NCBI RefSeq assembly: GCF_000208865.1
Contig: NC_018390.1
Coordinates: forward strand, 5,412,270-5,476,269
Direction: 5' to 3'
DNA from: Neospora caninum Liverpool
Taxonomy: Eukaryota > Apicomplexa > Conoidasida > Eucoccidiorida > Sarcocystidae
Length of the DNA stretch: 64,000 nucleotides
The notes under the pieces are model-generated. The model did not search any database and was not told the DNA's origin. It saw only the letters and a program-made list of their open reading frames with translations. Positions 45,401 to 57,400 of the stretch are shown here, in pieces. The position numbers were made by a program, and so were the translations under genes. Within the stretch, counting starts at the first letter, position 1, and each line of letters starts with the position of its first letter.

Positions 45401-48400
45401 TTCCCCAGCTCGAGGGACCCGACAGAGCCGGTCCTCCCGCTGAGACTGACGCAGACAGCGGCGGGAGCAGAAGACCGCCGCCGACGCCGCGCCCTGCGTT
45501 CAGAGGCTTGCCCCCATCTCTGCCAGCCGCACTCGCCGCGTCAACGCCGAGAGTGTCTCTGCTCACGCTTCCAGGCGGGGTCTCTCCCGCTGTCCCTGCG
45601 CCCGGTCCGCCCGCGGCCAAGACGCCCGCGCCAGTGCCCCACACACTCGGAGGCGACGCGACCGGCGCCGTCAGCGCCTTGCTCAAGAATGCAGACGGGA
45701 GCTGGATCTGCTGGAGGACTGTCAGCACATCGTTCTGGCGCGGAAGCGCTAACTGGGAAGCCCGCGAAAGGTGAAACACTTTCAAGAGAATCCCTGCCGC
45801 CCACGCGACGAGGGCCACCGGGTCTGTCTGGGTCGCCCCTGCGCGCTGGCCGGAGCCGAGAAGGGAACCGCCAGCGGTCGGAGACGAGAGCAAGGCCGAA
45901 GGGAAGGTCTGTTGAAGCTGCAGCGCCATAGCGATCCGCTGCTGGAAGAAGTCAAAGATCTTCCTCAGGCCCCCGTCGATGAACCGCCGACCTTGCTGGC
46001 TGTCCCCAAGCTTGCAAATCAGTCGGGGCCCCAGGAACAGCCACATCAGGACCACAGAGGCAACGCCCAGGAGTGCGGCAGACGAGACAGAGCTGTCGCC
46101 GGCCGGGTCCTTGTCCAGCGCTGCCAAGCAGTACTGCGCAACGAGTTTCCGCGTGACCAACTGGCCTCCACGTGTGACGGAAAGAAGCACAAAGAGCTCG
46201 GACGCTGCTCGGCGCCGGCATGAGAACAGCCGGTAGAATGCCGCCAGCCGCGCGTCGCTCACCGACGCCTCTTGAGCTGGCGAAGACTTCCCAGCCGCCA
46301 CGCCTGAGTAGAAGCCTTCCTTCTTGGGTTTGGGCGCGGCTGTCGCTGCGGCTCCCTTCCCCTTCTCACTTGGCAAGTCGCCCTTGCTCGCGCCCGTAGC
46401 TCCAGCCGCGCGTTTGTCGGCCTCTGCGTCTCCCGCTTGCCCGTGAATCTCCTGGTCCAGCAGCAGCTGGATCTCCTTGATGAAGATTGGACGCTGTTGC
46501 GTGGAGAAGCACGTCGAGCAGATCGCTTCCAGGGCCTCCGCGCATTCGGAGATCTCGTCGACCGCGACGCTTCCTATTCCGGCCCCCGCCAGCGCAGCCC
46601 AAGAACCCACGGACGAGCTCGCAACCCCTCCAGCTCCCGAGCCTCCCGCGCCACTCTCGCTAGTCCCCAGAGCTTCTCCCAGGCCAGGGCCCTCTGAACC
46701 TTCTTTCTTGTGGCCGCTGTCGCCGGCAGACACCGCGGCGTGCCGGTATATCTGGCTGACGCGGGACAGGAATTCATCGACGAGGGTCGCTGCAGCTTCT
46801 CGCAGCAGAGCCGGAGACACCACGTGCTGCTTGTCAGACACGCGCTGCAACAACTGCTGAGCCGCCGGGGAGATGCGGGCCTGAATGGCGCCAGGCAGCG
46901 CCACGAGGCTGAAGGAGGACCCGCGCGAGATCGTTGACGAGGCCGGCGACAGAGGCGGTGACGAAGCAGCCATGGAACCCGGCGGAGCTGACGCAGGCCA
47001 GACAACGCCAGCGCCACTCCCCAGAATGCCTGTCTCTCCAGTCGTCTCCTCGCGCTTGTCTTCATCTGCCCCAGGACCGGTCACACCCTCGTCGCTGGCT
47101 GTCTTCGCGCTGGGTGCGGGCCCAGCGGCCCTTTTCCCCTTTTTCGACCCCGCAGCCGCGACCTCCGCACCAGCCGAGGCCTCGCCGTTTCGGAGCGCCG
47201 CGGCGGACGAACTGCCTTTCGGGCCTGTACTCGGCGCCCGACCGCTCTGGCTGTTTGCCTGCTTCTCGCCCGTCTCTCTTTCGCCCTTCTCGGAAGGCGC
47301 CGCACCCGAGGTCGTCAGGCCCGTGGCGCTCCTCTGTTTTCCGTCCGCTGCCCCAGCGGCGCCTCCAGTGGCTTTTCCTGACGCTGCAGACGCCCCGGTC
47401 GCCGCCCCTTGGCGCCCCACCTCTTTCTGGGCTGGAGGCGCGAGCGTTTGAGTCGGCTTGGAGCGGTCAAGTCTGGATGCGTCCTCAGGCGGCGCCTTTT
47501 TCCCTCCCTTCCCCACCTTGGCCGTGAGCGCTGCCGCTCCCAGGTCCTCTTCTTCCTCAGAGACCGCCGCGCCGCCGGCTGCGCTCTTCTTTTTCTTCTC
47601 GCTCGCCGCAGGCGACGCAGTGGCGAGGCCTGTGCCCGTGGTCGCCGCAGAAGACACCGACTGGAGGGCCGAGCCGTCTTCTTGCGAAATCGCGTCCTTC
47701 TCCTGGTCCTTGGCTGCCGCTTTGAGGAGCGTCGTCTCTTCTCGTCTCTGGTCCTCCGCCAGTCGCGCAATGACGCTTTTGCGGTTGCTGGGGATCGCTG
47801 CCCGCGGGAGGGCCTTCTTCTGTTTCTTTTTCTTCTTCTTGCCCCCGCCGCCTTCTTCGCCTTCGCCGTCGTCCAGACTGTGCAGGTGCGACGCATACAG
47901 CACGCCCCGTTCGCGGTCGGTCGCTCCAGCCGCGCCGTCGGGAAGCAGCGTAAGAATGTCGGCGTTGCCTTCGAGCAAAAAGTCGCCACTTCCTGCGCCG
48001 GACACCGTGGACGCGAGGGGAGGCAGCGACGAGGTGGCCACGCCCTCGCCCAAGTCGAACTCGCCTGCGGCTCCGTCGCAGTGGTGACTAACCTCGTACA
48101 GGCGCACTTTCTCCAGGAGCGCGGAGCTCTCCCGGTACCGAATCGACGCGGGGCTCTCAATCAGACCCTTCTTCTGGACAATGATGACGTCGCCGCCTCG
48201 CTTGTTGATTTTTCGGATTGCGCAGCTCCACCGGCGAATGTTTTGCACCGTCCGCAAATGGCACTCTTCCAACACCAGGAAGTTGTCCGCGTCGTCCTTC
48301 GCGCTCGACGGCAGCGGGGACAGGTAGCCTCGCGCCCTCACTTGGGGCACCAGCCAGTCCAGAATGTACGTCTGGAGTTGCTGCTTCGCGTCGCACACCA

Positions 48401-51400
48401 GCGCGCCGACGCAGAAGAGGTCCACCGAGTCTGCAGAGAACCACTTGAAGACGAGCAGCGGAAACTCGTCGGCGTCCTCCAGCGGAAACGTAAGCGCTGG
48501 CGGCGGGAGAACGACCCCCGGAACCGACGACGCAGCTGCGTTCGCCACGGCGGAGGAAAACGCCGAACCCTTCAGCCACGCCGAGGCCTCCGAGCAACAT
48601 CTCTGCGGGGCCGCGACGAGCAAGATCGTGATATCTGGAGCCGTCGCGTCGGCCAGCTGCCGCTTGGGGTCTGCGTAAATCTCCAGGTCGTCGAGCGGAT
48701 CCATGTACACGAACCGTCTTCGGCCTTTGCGGGTCGGGTCCGGGTCCGGGCGTAGCGCGTAGAGGAGAAACGCGTCCCGCGGCGTCGGAAGCCACCACAG
48801 CTCCCGCTCGCTCTGTTGGTTCAGCAGCGTCAGCTGCTGCTCGTACGCCTTGGCAGTTGCAGGATTCTTCGCCTTCCCGGTCCCGGCCGACGAGGAGCCG
48901 CCCGCTGCTCCGTCGCGGGCACCCACGTCGCGCTCTTCAATTTGAGCGTGGAGCAGGCGACGGAACGCCCAGTAGAGCCGCTGAACGGTGAGGGGCTCGG
49001 AGACCGCAGAGGGCGTCTGGGTGGCCGCGTTCGCGTTCGCCACGTGGAGCGCGGAGACTCCAGAAGGCGACGGCGAAGCAGAGGACGGAGACGAGACCGC
49101 CGGCGTGAGGGGACTCGGTCCTGCAGAACTGGCAGCGAGGCTGCTCGCTCCAGTGGGAGTCAGGACACTCTTTCTCACGAGGAGACGCGCGCGGATCGGC
49201 AGGTTGTCCTCGATGGAAAAGCCCTCGAGGCCCTTGAGGTCTTCAGCCAGGAGCAGACCCACCTCCAAGCCGTGGTAGCGGATCCGCCGGCAGACGCTGC
49301 TCCCCGCCAGAGACGCGTTTCCAGCGCCGTTCAAGCTCCTGGTCGCGATCGAGCCGCACGCCGGGAACGGCACCACTCCGGCGTCGCCGAGCCCCAACAG
49401 CTCTCGCTCCAGCACCGCCACGTTCGCACCTGCCGGGCACGAGTTGGGAAAGGCAGAAGCAAAACTCCCCGCGTTCGCCGCTCCCGACTTTGCAGCGCAC
49501 GCCGCGTCGCTGGGTATGTCGGCGTAGGCCGGCGTCCCAGAGCCACCCGTCGGCGAGGCCAGCGCGCACGACGCGCGCGGCGAAGGCGCGAAGGAAGACA
49601 AAGACGATGAGACAGCCGCGGGACAGAGAAGGAAGACTCCCGGATCGGCTGCTGCCGCGACGCGCTGTTCGAAGTTTAAGCGAGGAAGCACGCGATCCAA
49701 GACGGGCACAACTTGCGTGGGATCGCCCGGGCTTGAACTGCTCCCCCCCCCGGATCCTCCAACTCTCCCTTTCTTTTTCCCGCATTTTCCGCCTGCACCG
49801 GAGGCCTGGGCAGACCGGTCCCCAGGCGCGGACAGAGGCAGCGTCAGCGGAATCTTGTGAACCATGGCTAGCGGGGATCGGTAATCGGGTGTCTCCGCGC
49901 CCGACACCGCTTGTTGGGCTCCACCCGCCGCGGAGGTTTCAGGCGGCGAAGGGACATGTGGAGCACCTGGCGTGGAGGCTTCAGGTGAGCCGCCAGCCGA
50001 CGCCTGTCCGCCAGAGGAACTGTCGCTCTGGGACGAGGCCCCGGTCGGCGGCATAGCAGCCGTCGGAGAAGCGAGATCTGGGCAGTCGTGCTCCATGGCT
50101 CGCAGGATCGCCGAGACATCTGCAGCGACGCTCTTCCGAATATCTTCGCCCCACAGCGGGTCCGCAGTCTCTGAGGGGAGTATGTCGCCTGTGGGCTCCT
50201 GTTTTGCTAAAGCCGCGTGAGACGACTCCACACCTGTCGACTCGTCTGGAGACTTTGCCTTCTTCTCCTCTTCCTCTTTCACGCCCTTCTTTGGTTTGCC
50301 CTTCTTCTTCGATGCCGCGCCACTACCACCGTCCGAGCCCCTGCCGCTCGCGCCGCTCTTCCGGGCAGCAGTCCCGTGCTTCTCTCTCTCGCTCGCTTCC
50401 CCGGCGTCCTTCTCTTTGGGCTCTGCCTCACCCTCCAGGCTCCGCCGCTCGGGTTTCGCCCGGCCGCTCGCCGGTCCACACGCGAGTGCAGTGACCAGCA
50501 GGTGGAGCAGCACGGAGCTGACGGCTCTGCTGAGTTGGAAGCCGCGCGACGCGCTCTGTACGGCGACGACGGCGGGGACCGACGCGTCGCCCCAAATGGC
50601 CGACGCGTCCTCTGGTTGGAAGGCTGCCTCGCACCAAGTCACGTTGTACCCGTGGTCCTGGAGAAACGAGGGCAAATGCACTTCGGGTCGCGCAAGCGCG
50701 AGGTACGCTCGAATCAGTTCGTGGGGGCGAATGCGCTCAAAGACCACGTGCCGCCGGTCACGCAGGAAGCGCCGCATGGTGCGGAAATCCGGCAGGAAGA
50801 AGGCCTCCGCCAGAAACGCAACGAGCTCGACTGTCTCGCCGACTGGCAAGTCGTACTCGTGGCCGAGATGATCCAGAGCCCCAGCAGCGCTGCGGCATGA
50901 AAACGCCGAGCTGTCAACGAACTCCGTGGACGGATCCGAAGCCGGCACAGAGGGCCGGAGAGGACATGGAGCTTCGTTCGGAGCGGCCGACGCGACGTCA
51001 CCCCCGCAACGCCCTTCTCGCTCATCACCTGCAGTTCCGCGGCTCCTGGCGTCTTCCCACCCGCGCGAATCGCCCCCAGATCCGGCCACGGCGGACGCAT
51101 CCTCAATGTTCGCTTCCGACGCTCTGCCCCCGCCATCGGCCTCTGGCTCTGCAGCGGAGCAAGTCCGCAGGCGCTCGACAGTGTATTTGGAGAGGATCTC
51201 TTCGCTTTCCTCCACGCACGCGCGACAGCAGGCCCAGAGATCAGTCAGGCGTTCGGTGACCGCCTGCCTGAGCTCTGCCAATGCTTCGGGTTCTGCAACG
51301 TCTTCTGTCGAGGCCTCGCCCTTCTCACCTGCCTCCGCTTGGCCTTCTTTCCGCGACGCGGAGACAGACACCGAGGGGTCGACCGGCGATTGCTTGCCAG

Positions 51401-54400
51401 TCGACTCGGCTTCTCGGCAAGATGCCTCCGGAGCGGCGGCGGCGCTGCCCACGCGATACAGCAGAGAGCGGCTTCTTCCTTCTCGACAGAGAATCTCGAC
51501 TTCGTGGCGCAGAGTTGAAATCTTGTCCACAAGCCGGTAAAGCGGGTCCTTCAACAGCGTTCCCAGCTCGTCCACCAGCAGACGCCCGTTGTCCGACAAG
51601 TGAGTGCGCGTCCAGTGAGCGATGACCTCTGCAGCCTCTCGGTGCCCAAAATGCACGGGTGACGCGAAGCTTCTCTTCCTCTCTCGCTTTTCCTTCGGGC
51701 TGCCCGCTGATCCATCAACGTCCTCCACAGACTCGGTTCCGTTCCCCTGACGTTTCTCCGCGCCAGTGTCCATCTCTCCTCTCGAATCGGGAGATATGGA
51801 CCCGGCAGAGGACACCTTCTCAAGTGTGCCGGGGCCAAACCTCCCCCCAGACAGGGCTGACGCAGCCGCTGCCGCTCCTCCCTCCTCGTCATCGCGGAAG
51901 AAGAAGGAAATCGCGACGGAGAGTTTCTCTCCTCGCAGCGCCTCCTCTTCTGCGTCGACAGCCCCTGCGTCCTCGTTCTTCGTCGTCTCCAGCGCCTTCA
52001 CCTCGGCCTGGGCGTTCTTGGACGCGTGAGCGACGCACGGCGTCACGTAGTTCGCCAGCCACTCATCGTAGAGCACCTCGCATATGGCGTGTCGGAGCTC
52101 GAGGAGCAGGATTTTCTCGAGGTACTGCATGCGTAGGACAAACCAGTAGTGGTTTTCGACCATCTCCGGCGAGTTTGCCGAAAAAACAACTGCCTTCTCG
52201 ACGGCGACTTCGAAGATCCACTTGATCACAGGAGCGAGGACCGTGTACCGTCTCTCTTCAGCCAGCGATCGCGGCCTCCAGGCCGACTCGAAACTCTCGT
52301 ACAGCATGTTGTTGTCACCTTCGAAGAACGGCGCGCCGCCTGGCACGCCGGAGACACTTGAGGGGACAGCAGAGAGGCCGCTGGCGGGGCTGGGATCCAA
52401 AACGAATCCAGCCCCGGTGGCTGCCCCGCCCGTTCCGCCCAACCGAGAAGAGCCGACCGACTCTGTCTTGCCACCGCCTGAAGCCGGTGGGATCCCGGGC
52501 TTCTGTTCGCCTTCCGCAACGTCTCGCTTTTCAGGCATCTCCACGTGTCGCTCACTTCCCACAGGGAACGCAGGCGTCCCCCCGGCCGCCCCACCCGTTC
52601 CGGCGCCGGCCGCGGGGGACGAACACGCCGACGGGGGTGCTGCAGCCACCCCATTCGAGTTGTTCGACAGATTGATCCACGGTCGCTTGATTTCCGCCTC
52701 TGTCACGCCGAGATCGTAGAGCGTCCGGTAGTAGAGCCACGGATTGAGCTCCAAGAGGTCCCCCGAGAGATCCACGTCTCCAGCCTGGACCGCGTCGATG
52801 TAGTCCTCCGCGATGTAGACTGCCCCCGCGCAGAAGAAGTCCCGATGGCACTTCCACTCAGTGAAGTCTACCTTGCTGCTGAGCCTCTCGACGCGTCCGT
52901 CTCCGATTCGGAACCAGGGTCCGTCCTCCTCGGGGCGCAGAAGAAGGTAATGCGAGGTCTGGGCGCCACACCCGTCTCCACGGCTATCCCCTTCGCGAAT
53001 GAAAAGCGCAAAGAGAGAAAACCACTTCTCTTGGTTCCCCCCACTGCCCGAACTCGCGCCGTTGCTCGACCCCCCGACAGGCGTCGGTCCCGCGCCCTGC
53101 GGGGGCGTCTGGCCCGAGCCGGGTGGGACCTGAGGGGACGCCTGGCTGCCCTTGCCCGCATCGCCCTTGCCTGTGGCGCTCTTCCCACTGTCTCCTTGAG
53201 TGCTCGCCACGTCGTCTTCATCACTGATTGCGAGTTCTTCGTCTTCCGTCATGTCCGACTCCTCTTCCTGCGCGTCGCGCGACACTTTATTCCCCTTTCT
53301 CGATTGTTGCAGCTTCTTCCGCAGCCGCCGTCGCTGTTTCTCCCGATCCACCACGCCCGTCGTCGAGCCGCTCCCTTTCTCGCCGCCCGTCCCTTTCGGA
53401 TTGCTGTCGGTATGTCCCGCGTTCTCGTTGCGCTGCTGCCGGAGCTGGAGAAGTTTGTGGGCGTCCAGCCGCAACGGTGCGTCGAAAAGTTCGCCCTTCT
53501 TGCACTGCTTCACCGACTGCAGGTAGACAAAAAGGACTTCCGGGAAGTGCTGAAGGACCTTGCCGCAGGACTCCAACGCCTTCTGCAGAGAGTGAACATG
53601 CTTGCATCGCGTGAACCCCGCAGAGATATCCGGCACGCCGTCTGCATTCAGAAGCCCAGTCGAGCGGTCCGAGGAGGAAAAGAGCTCATGGCACGTCGCC
53701 TCGAGATGGTCGCAGGACGTGAAGGCGACGCCATCCACGTCGGTCCAAACCCCCGCCGAAGGACCCCCCGGGACGCCGCCCGGCGGCAAGGGAAGGCTCT
53801 CCTCGCCGTCTTCCGCCCGGCCTCCAAAGGACGAGAAGGCAGGAAACGTCGAACCTGCAGCAGCCGCCACCGCGCGCGCTTGGTACTCGTGGACCTGGTG
53901 CGTTTCCAACTTGGCTTTGGCCAGCTCTCGCATCAAGAGAGAAAAGAGCTCGGTGTGGACCTTGACCAGCGGGTCGGGGACGTCCATCTTTTGCACGTCG
54001 TGCATGTGCAGGGCCTTCAGCACCGCCTTGATGTTCGGCTGCGGGGGCATGTCTGCCATCGCCTCGGGGTAGCGGTCCATGAGGTCGCAGCACAGACACG
54101 TGTCCCTCTCCAGCTTCATTTGTTTAAGAAGCAAGTCGGGGTCCTCGCCGCCGCTGGTGCCTCTGCTGTTCCACCCGTCTTCATCGCCCTTCCTTCCGGG
54201 CCCCTCGCTCGGTGGCCCAGCGCCGGCCGGCACGAAGGGCGGACTCGACGCTGCCGCGTGGTACGCAGTCGTCTTGCATCGGCAGCAGCACGTGCAACGC
54301 TTGCAGAGCGTGCAGAAGGCGAGGCGCGAGGCAGCCGCAGAGAGAGGCGGGGGTGCTGGCCTCCGCGAGGGCGAATTCTTGGGGAACAGCTCCGCTCCAT

Positions 54401-57400
54401 ACCACTTCCATATTTCACTGGCACAGATTTCCTTTCGGCTCGACGACGAGGAGGCAGCCAAATGCTGGAGACGGCGACACGCAACCGTCACGGGCCACAG
54501 CTGCATGTACGCGAAGGTCTGCTGGAGGGCACCGATGAGCGAGCCGTCGGCGAACGGGGGAATTTGGGCAGCGAGCGACGGGTCCTGGGCCAGTTGCTCC
54601 GCTGTCGGGGACTTGATGAAATCGCTCTTCCACATGTAGATGTGTTTCCGGAACTCACAGAGGTGGAAGAGACAGTGGACAAAGAGCGCCACGTAGTCCG
54701 CGCCGAGCGACGAATCTAGCGTGGGCACAATAGGATCGACGTACGACAACAGAGAAGCAGTGGGGGTCTTCAGTCTCGGCAAACCTCCAGCGAGTGCCGT
54801 GGAATGGGGTCCCGCGACAAGCATGTTGTTTGCATTCGCCGCACTCGTCGCGTTGTTCGCGTTCGGGCCACTTGTCTGCATGGACGCGCTTGCACCGGTG
54901 AGCGCGGCCGCCGCCGCACTGCAGGAGGAGGAAACTTCTTCCAGGGCCTTGGCAGCTCTCTCCGGTATGTACTCCCAAATCCGGTGGGGTCTGTACACCG
55001 GCCCACGCGACCAGAGCGAGGCAAACGGCGGCTCAGCCTTACCACGGACCAAGACCGTCCCGTCTTCGTCCATGAACCCGGACTGCTTGTTGAGGCGTGC
55101 ATGGCTGATCATCTTCTGCCACCCTCGACTCGTCGCCTCGTTGCTGAAGCTCCAGTGCGCCCACGAGGTCACCGACTGTTTCGGGTCCTTGAAATTCACC
55201 ACCGTCAACTCGAAACGGACATTCGGGAAGATCCAGTCGTCCGGGTACCAGTCTTGCCGGATGGCTTCCAGAAACACACTCAAGTGACTCGCTTCCGAGT
55301 CGGTCCCCGTCGTGCCGCGCGGATGGAGCAGCAGGCGATACACGAAGCCGCGACAGTAACCCTGGGTGGGACTCTCCAGGTCGTTTTGCGTCTTCGCGAC
55401 TTTCCAGAAACTGCGAACGTAGAAATCAACTGACTGACACTCCTTCCCAGCTCCCCCGCGATCTCGTGCCGATGACTGGTGGCTGCCGCCCCCGCCCCCG
55501 CCCCCGCCCGGGCCTCCTCCCTTCTTTCCCGCGCCGCCGGGGCCTCCTCCGGGGCCTCCTCCAGGGCCTCCTCCGGGGCCTCCTCCGGGGCCGCCGCCCT
55601 TTCCTGGGCCAGCGCCTCCAGGCCCCCCTCCTTCCGCGCCGCTGCCGCCCGGTGGAGAGTGAGAGAAAGATCCTCCAATTGAAGGCCCCGACGACGCGTT
55701 ACTCGGAAGTGCTCCTGCGCCCGCCGAAACGCCCGAGGCAGGACTGACGGCGAGGGCAGAAGACGGCTGAGTGATAGCTCCACCCGCTGCCCTCACCATG
55801 GCACCGGCTGGCGCACATTTTGCAACAGCACACGATGGCAAATGGGAACAAGGGGGATCCCTTGGAAGGACTGGAAGACCATTGCTACTCGCACTGCTGA
55901 CATTCCCACCGCCTCCGTGTCCACGCGAACAGCCCCCTTCCTCGCCTTCACGTTTTGGGAAATGCAGAGGGACGCCTGCAACTGTGCCTGCTCCGGATGT
56001 GACGCCACCGCCTCCCTCGCCTCCCGAGGTAATCTGGCAGCGACGAGCAGCAGGACTACACGTCTCTTCTTCGCTTGCCGTCGCGTGTTTTTCTCTCTCT
56101 CTTACACGCGCGGAAAGAGAGGACACACCACTCACCTCCTTCGGCGCCTCATTTCGCCCTCCACAGTTGTCCCCTTGACGGCCTCCCCTCTCTGAATCCT
56201 CCGCCCATACGTCGGCGCTCCACGACCCTCCAGCTTTGTTTCTGTTGGCCGGAGCTAAATGGGGGGCGACGGGAAGGGGAAGGTGCGCAAAATTCTCTGC
56301 ACTGTGTCTACGTCTCTCTTTGACATGCGCGTCGTCCTCGTCCTCACTTCGCTCCGGAAATGGGCTACTGTCCTCTTGACCGGGCGAGAAACTCGTGCGA
56401 TGCTTCCCTCTCTTTCCCAGGAACGCGTCGTTGTGTTTCTCCATGCGCTCCCTAGGCGTCTCTTCACCCCGCTTCTTCAATGGCCAGCTGCCTTTCTCGC
56501 ACGCCAGCGCGAGTTCCTGTACCGGCGCCGAACTTCTGGATCGTGAATGCAAGCAGCAGCGCGGGGCATCGACCGGTGCTGTTCCCTCAAACAGGGTCGC
56601 CGAATTTGTGAGAAGCCTCGTCCCTCCGCCAGGATTTCTACTTCGAACAAGACAGGAGCACCCTGACGCACCAGCCGCAGCGGAAAGCGCTGAGGCCGAC
56701 CCCGGCGCTGGGGCACTCGAGAAACCGGCTGCGTTCGAAAGCTTCGTGCCTTCGGAGCACGCACAGGAGAGACCACAGTGTCCGACTTGGTTCAGTACAT
56801 CCCGGTCGCCCTCCGCCCTCGCAGCCGAAGTCGGAAGCGCTCGGCATCGAGGCGCCGTGGACACGCAGAGCGGGGCCAAATGCTCATGGCAACACCGGTA
56901 ACAAACTGCAGGCATGTCGCCGCCCTCGTCTGTCTTTGAAACCGCCAACGCACGAGACGCTGCGGCAGTGGCGAGGCCGGAAGACCCATGCACCAGCACT
57001 TGATTTCCAACTTGTTCGGCAATTCCTGTCGTCTCCGCAACGACTTGGCCCACGTGCACTGCGTCGCTTGGCGAAGGCAAAGACGCAAAAAGAGCAGGGA
57101 ATGGCCTCCCTGCTCCTGTGGAAGAAGCCTCCACCAGACACGATCTGCCGCGCCGGAGTCCGGGCCCGCAGTCATCGGTGCCTCCAGCAGACGCAGTCAA
57201 GGCAGAAGCCGAAGCAGCCGGTTCGCCGTACGACGACCCGCGCACGAGGAGTGGTGCGGTGTGCGAGCCTACCCCACTCTCACCGGGACCTGTCGACTTC
57301 CCGGGAGACGAGGCAGAGCCGTTTGCCCCATGTTCACAGGCACGGTGGAGGCAACATGCGCCGGGCTCACGTGAGCCTTGAGGGAGCGCGGGTTGTAAAA

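Noticed and set aside
47409..48755. 448-codon open frame on the plus strand
   Set aside because: Arg/Leu/Val-rich shadow of the giant gene with no domain and no credible start context.
52545..54719. 724-codon open frame on the plus strand, antisense to the giant gene
   Set aside because: It lies entirely opposite the MATH/USP-like coding region and its product has no domain. GC-rich codon use on one strand creates such antisense frames, and the minus-strand reading carries the conserved motifs.
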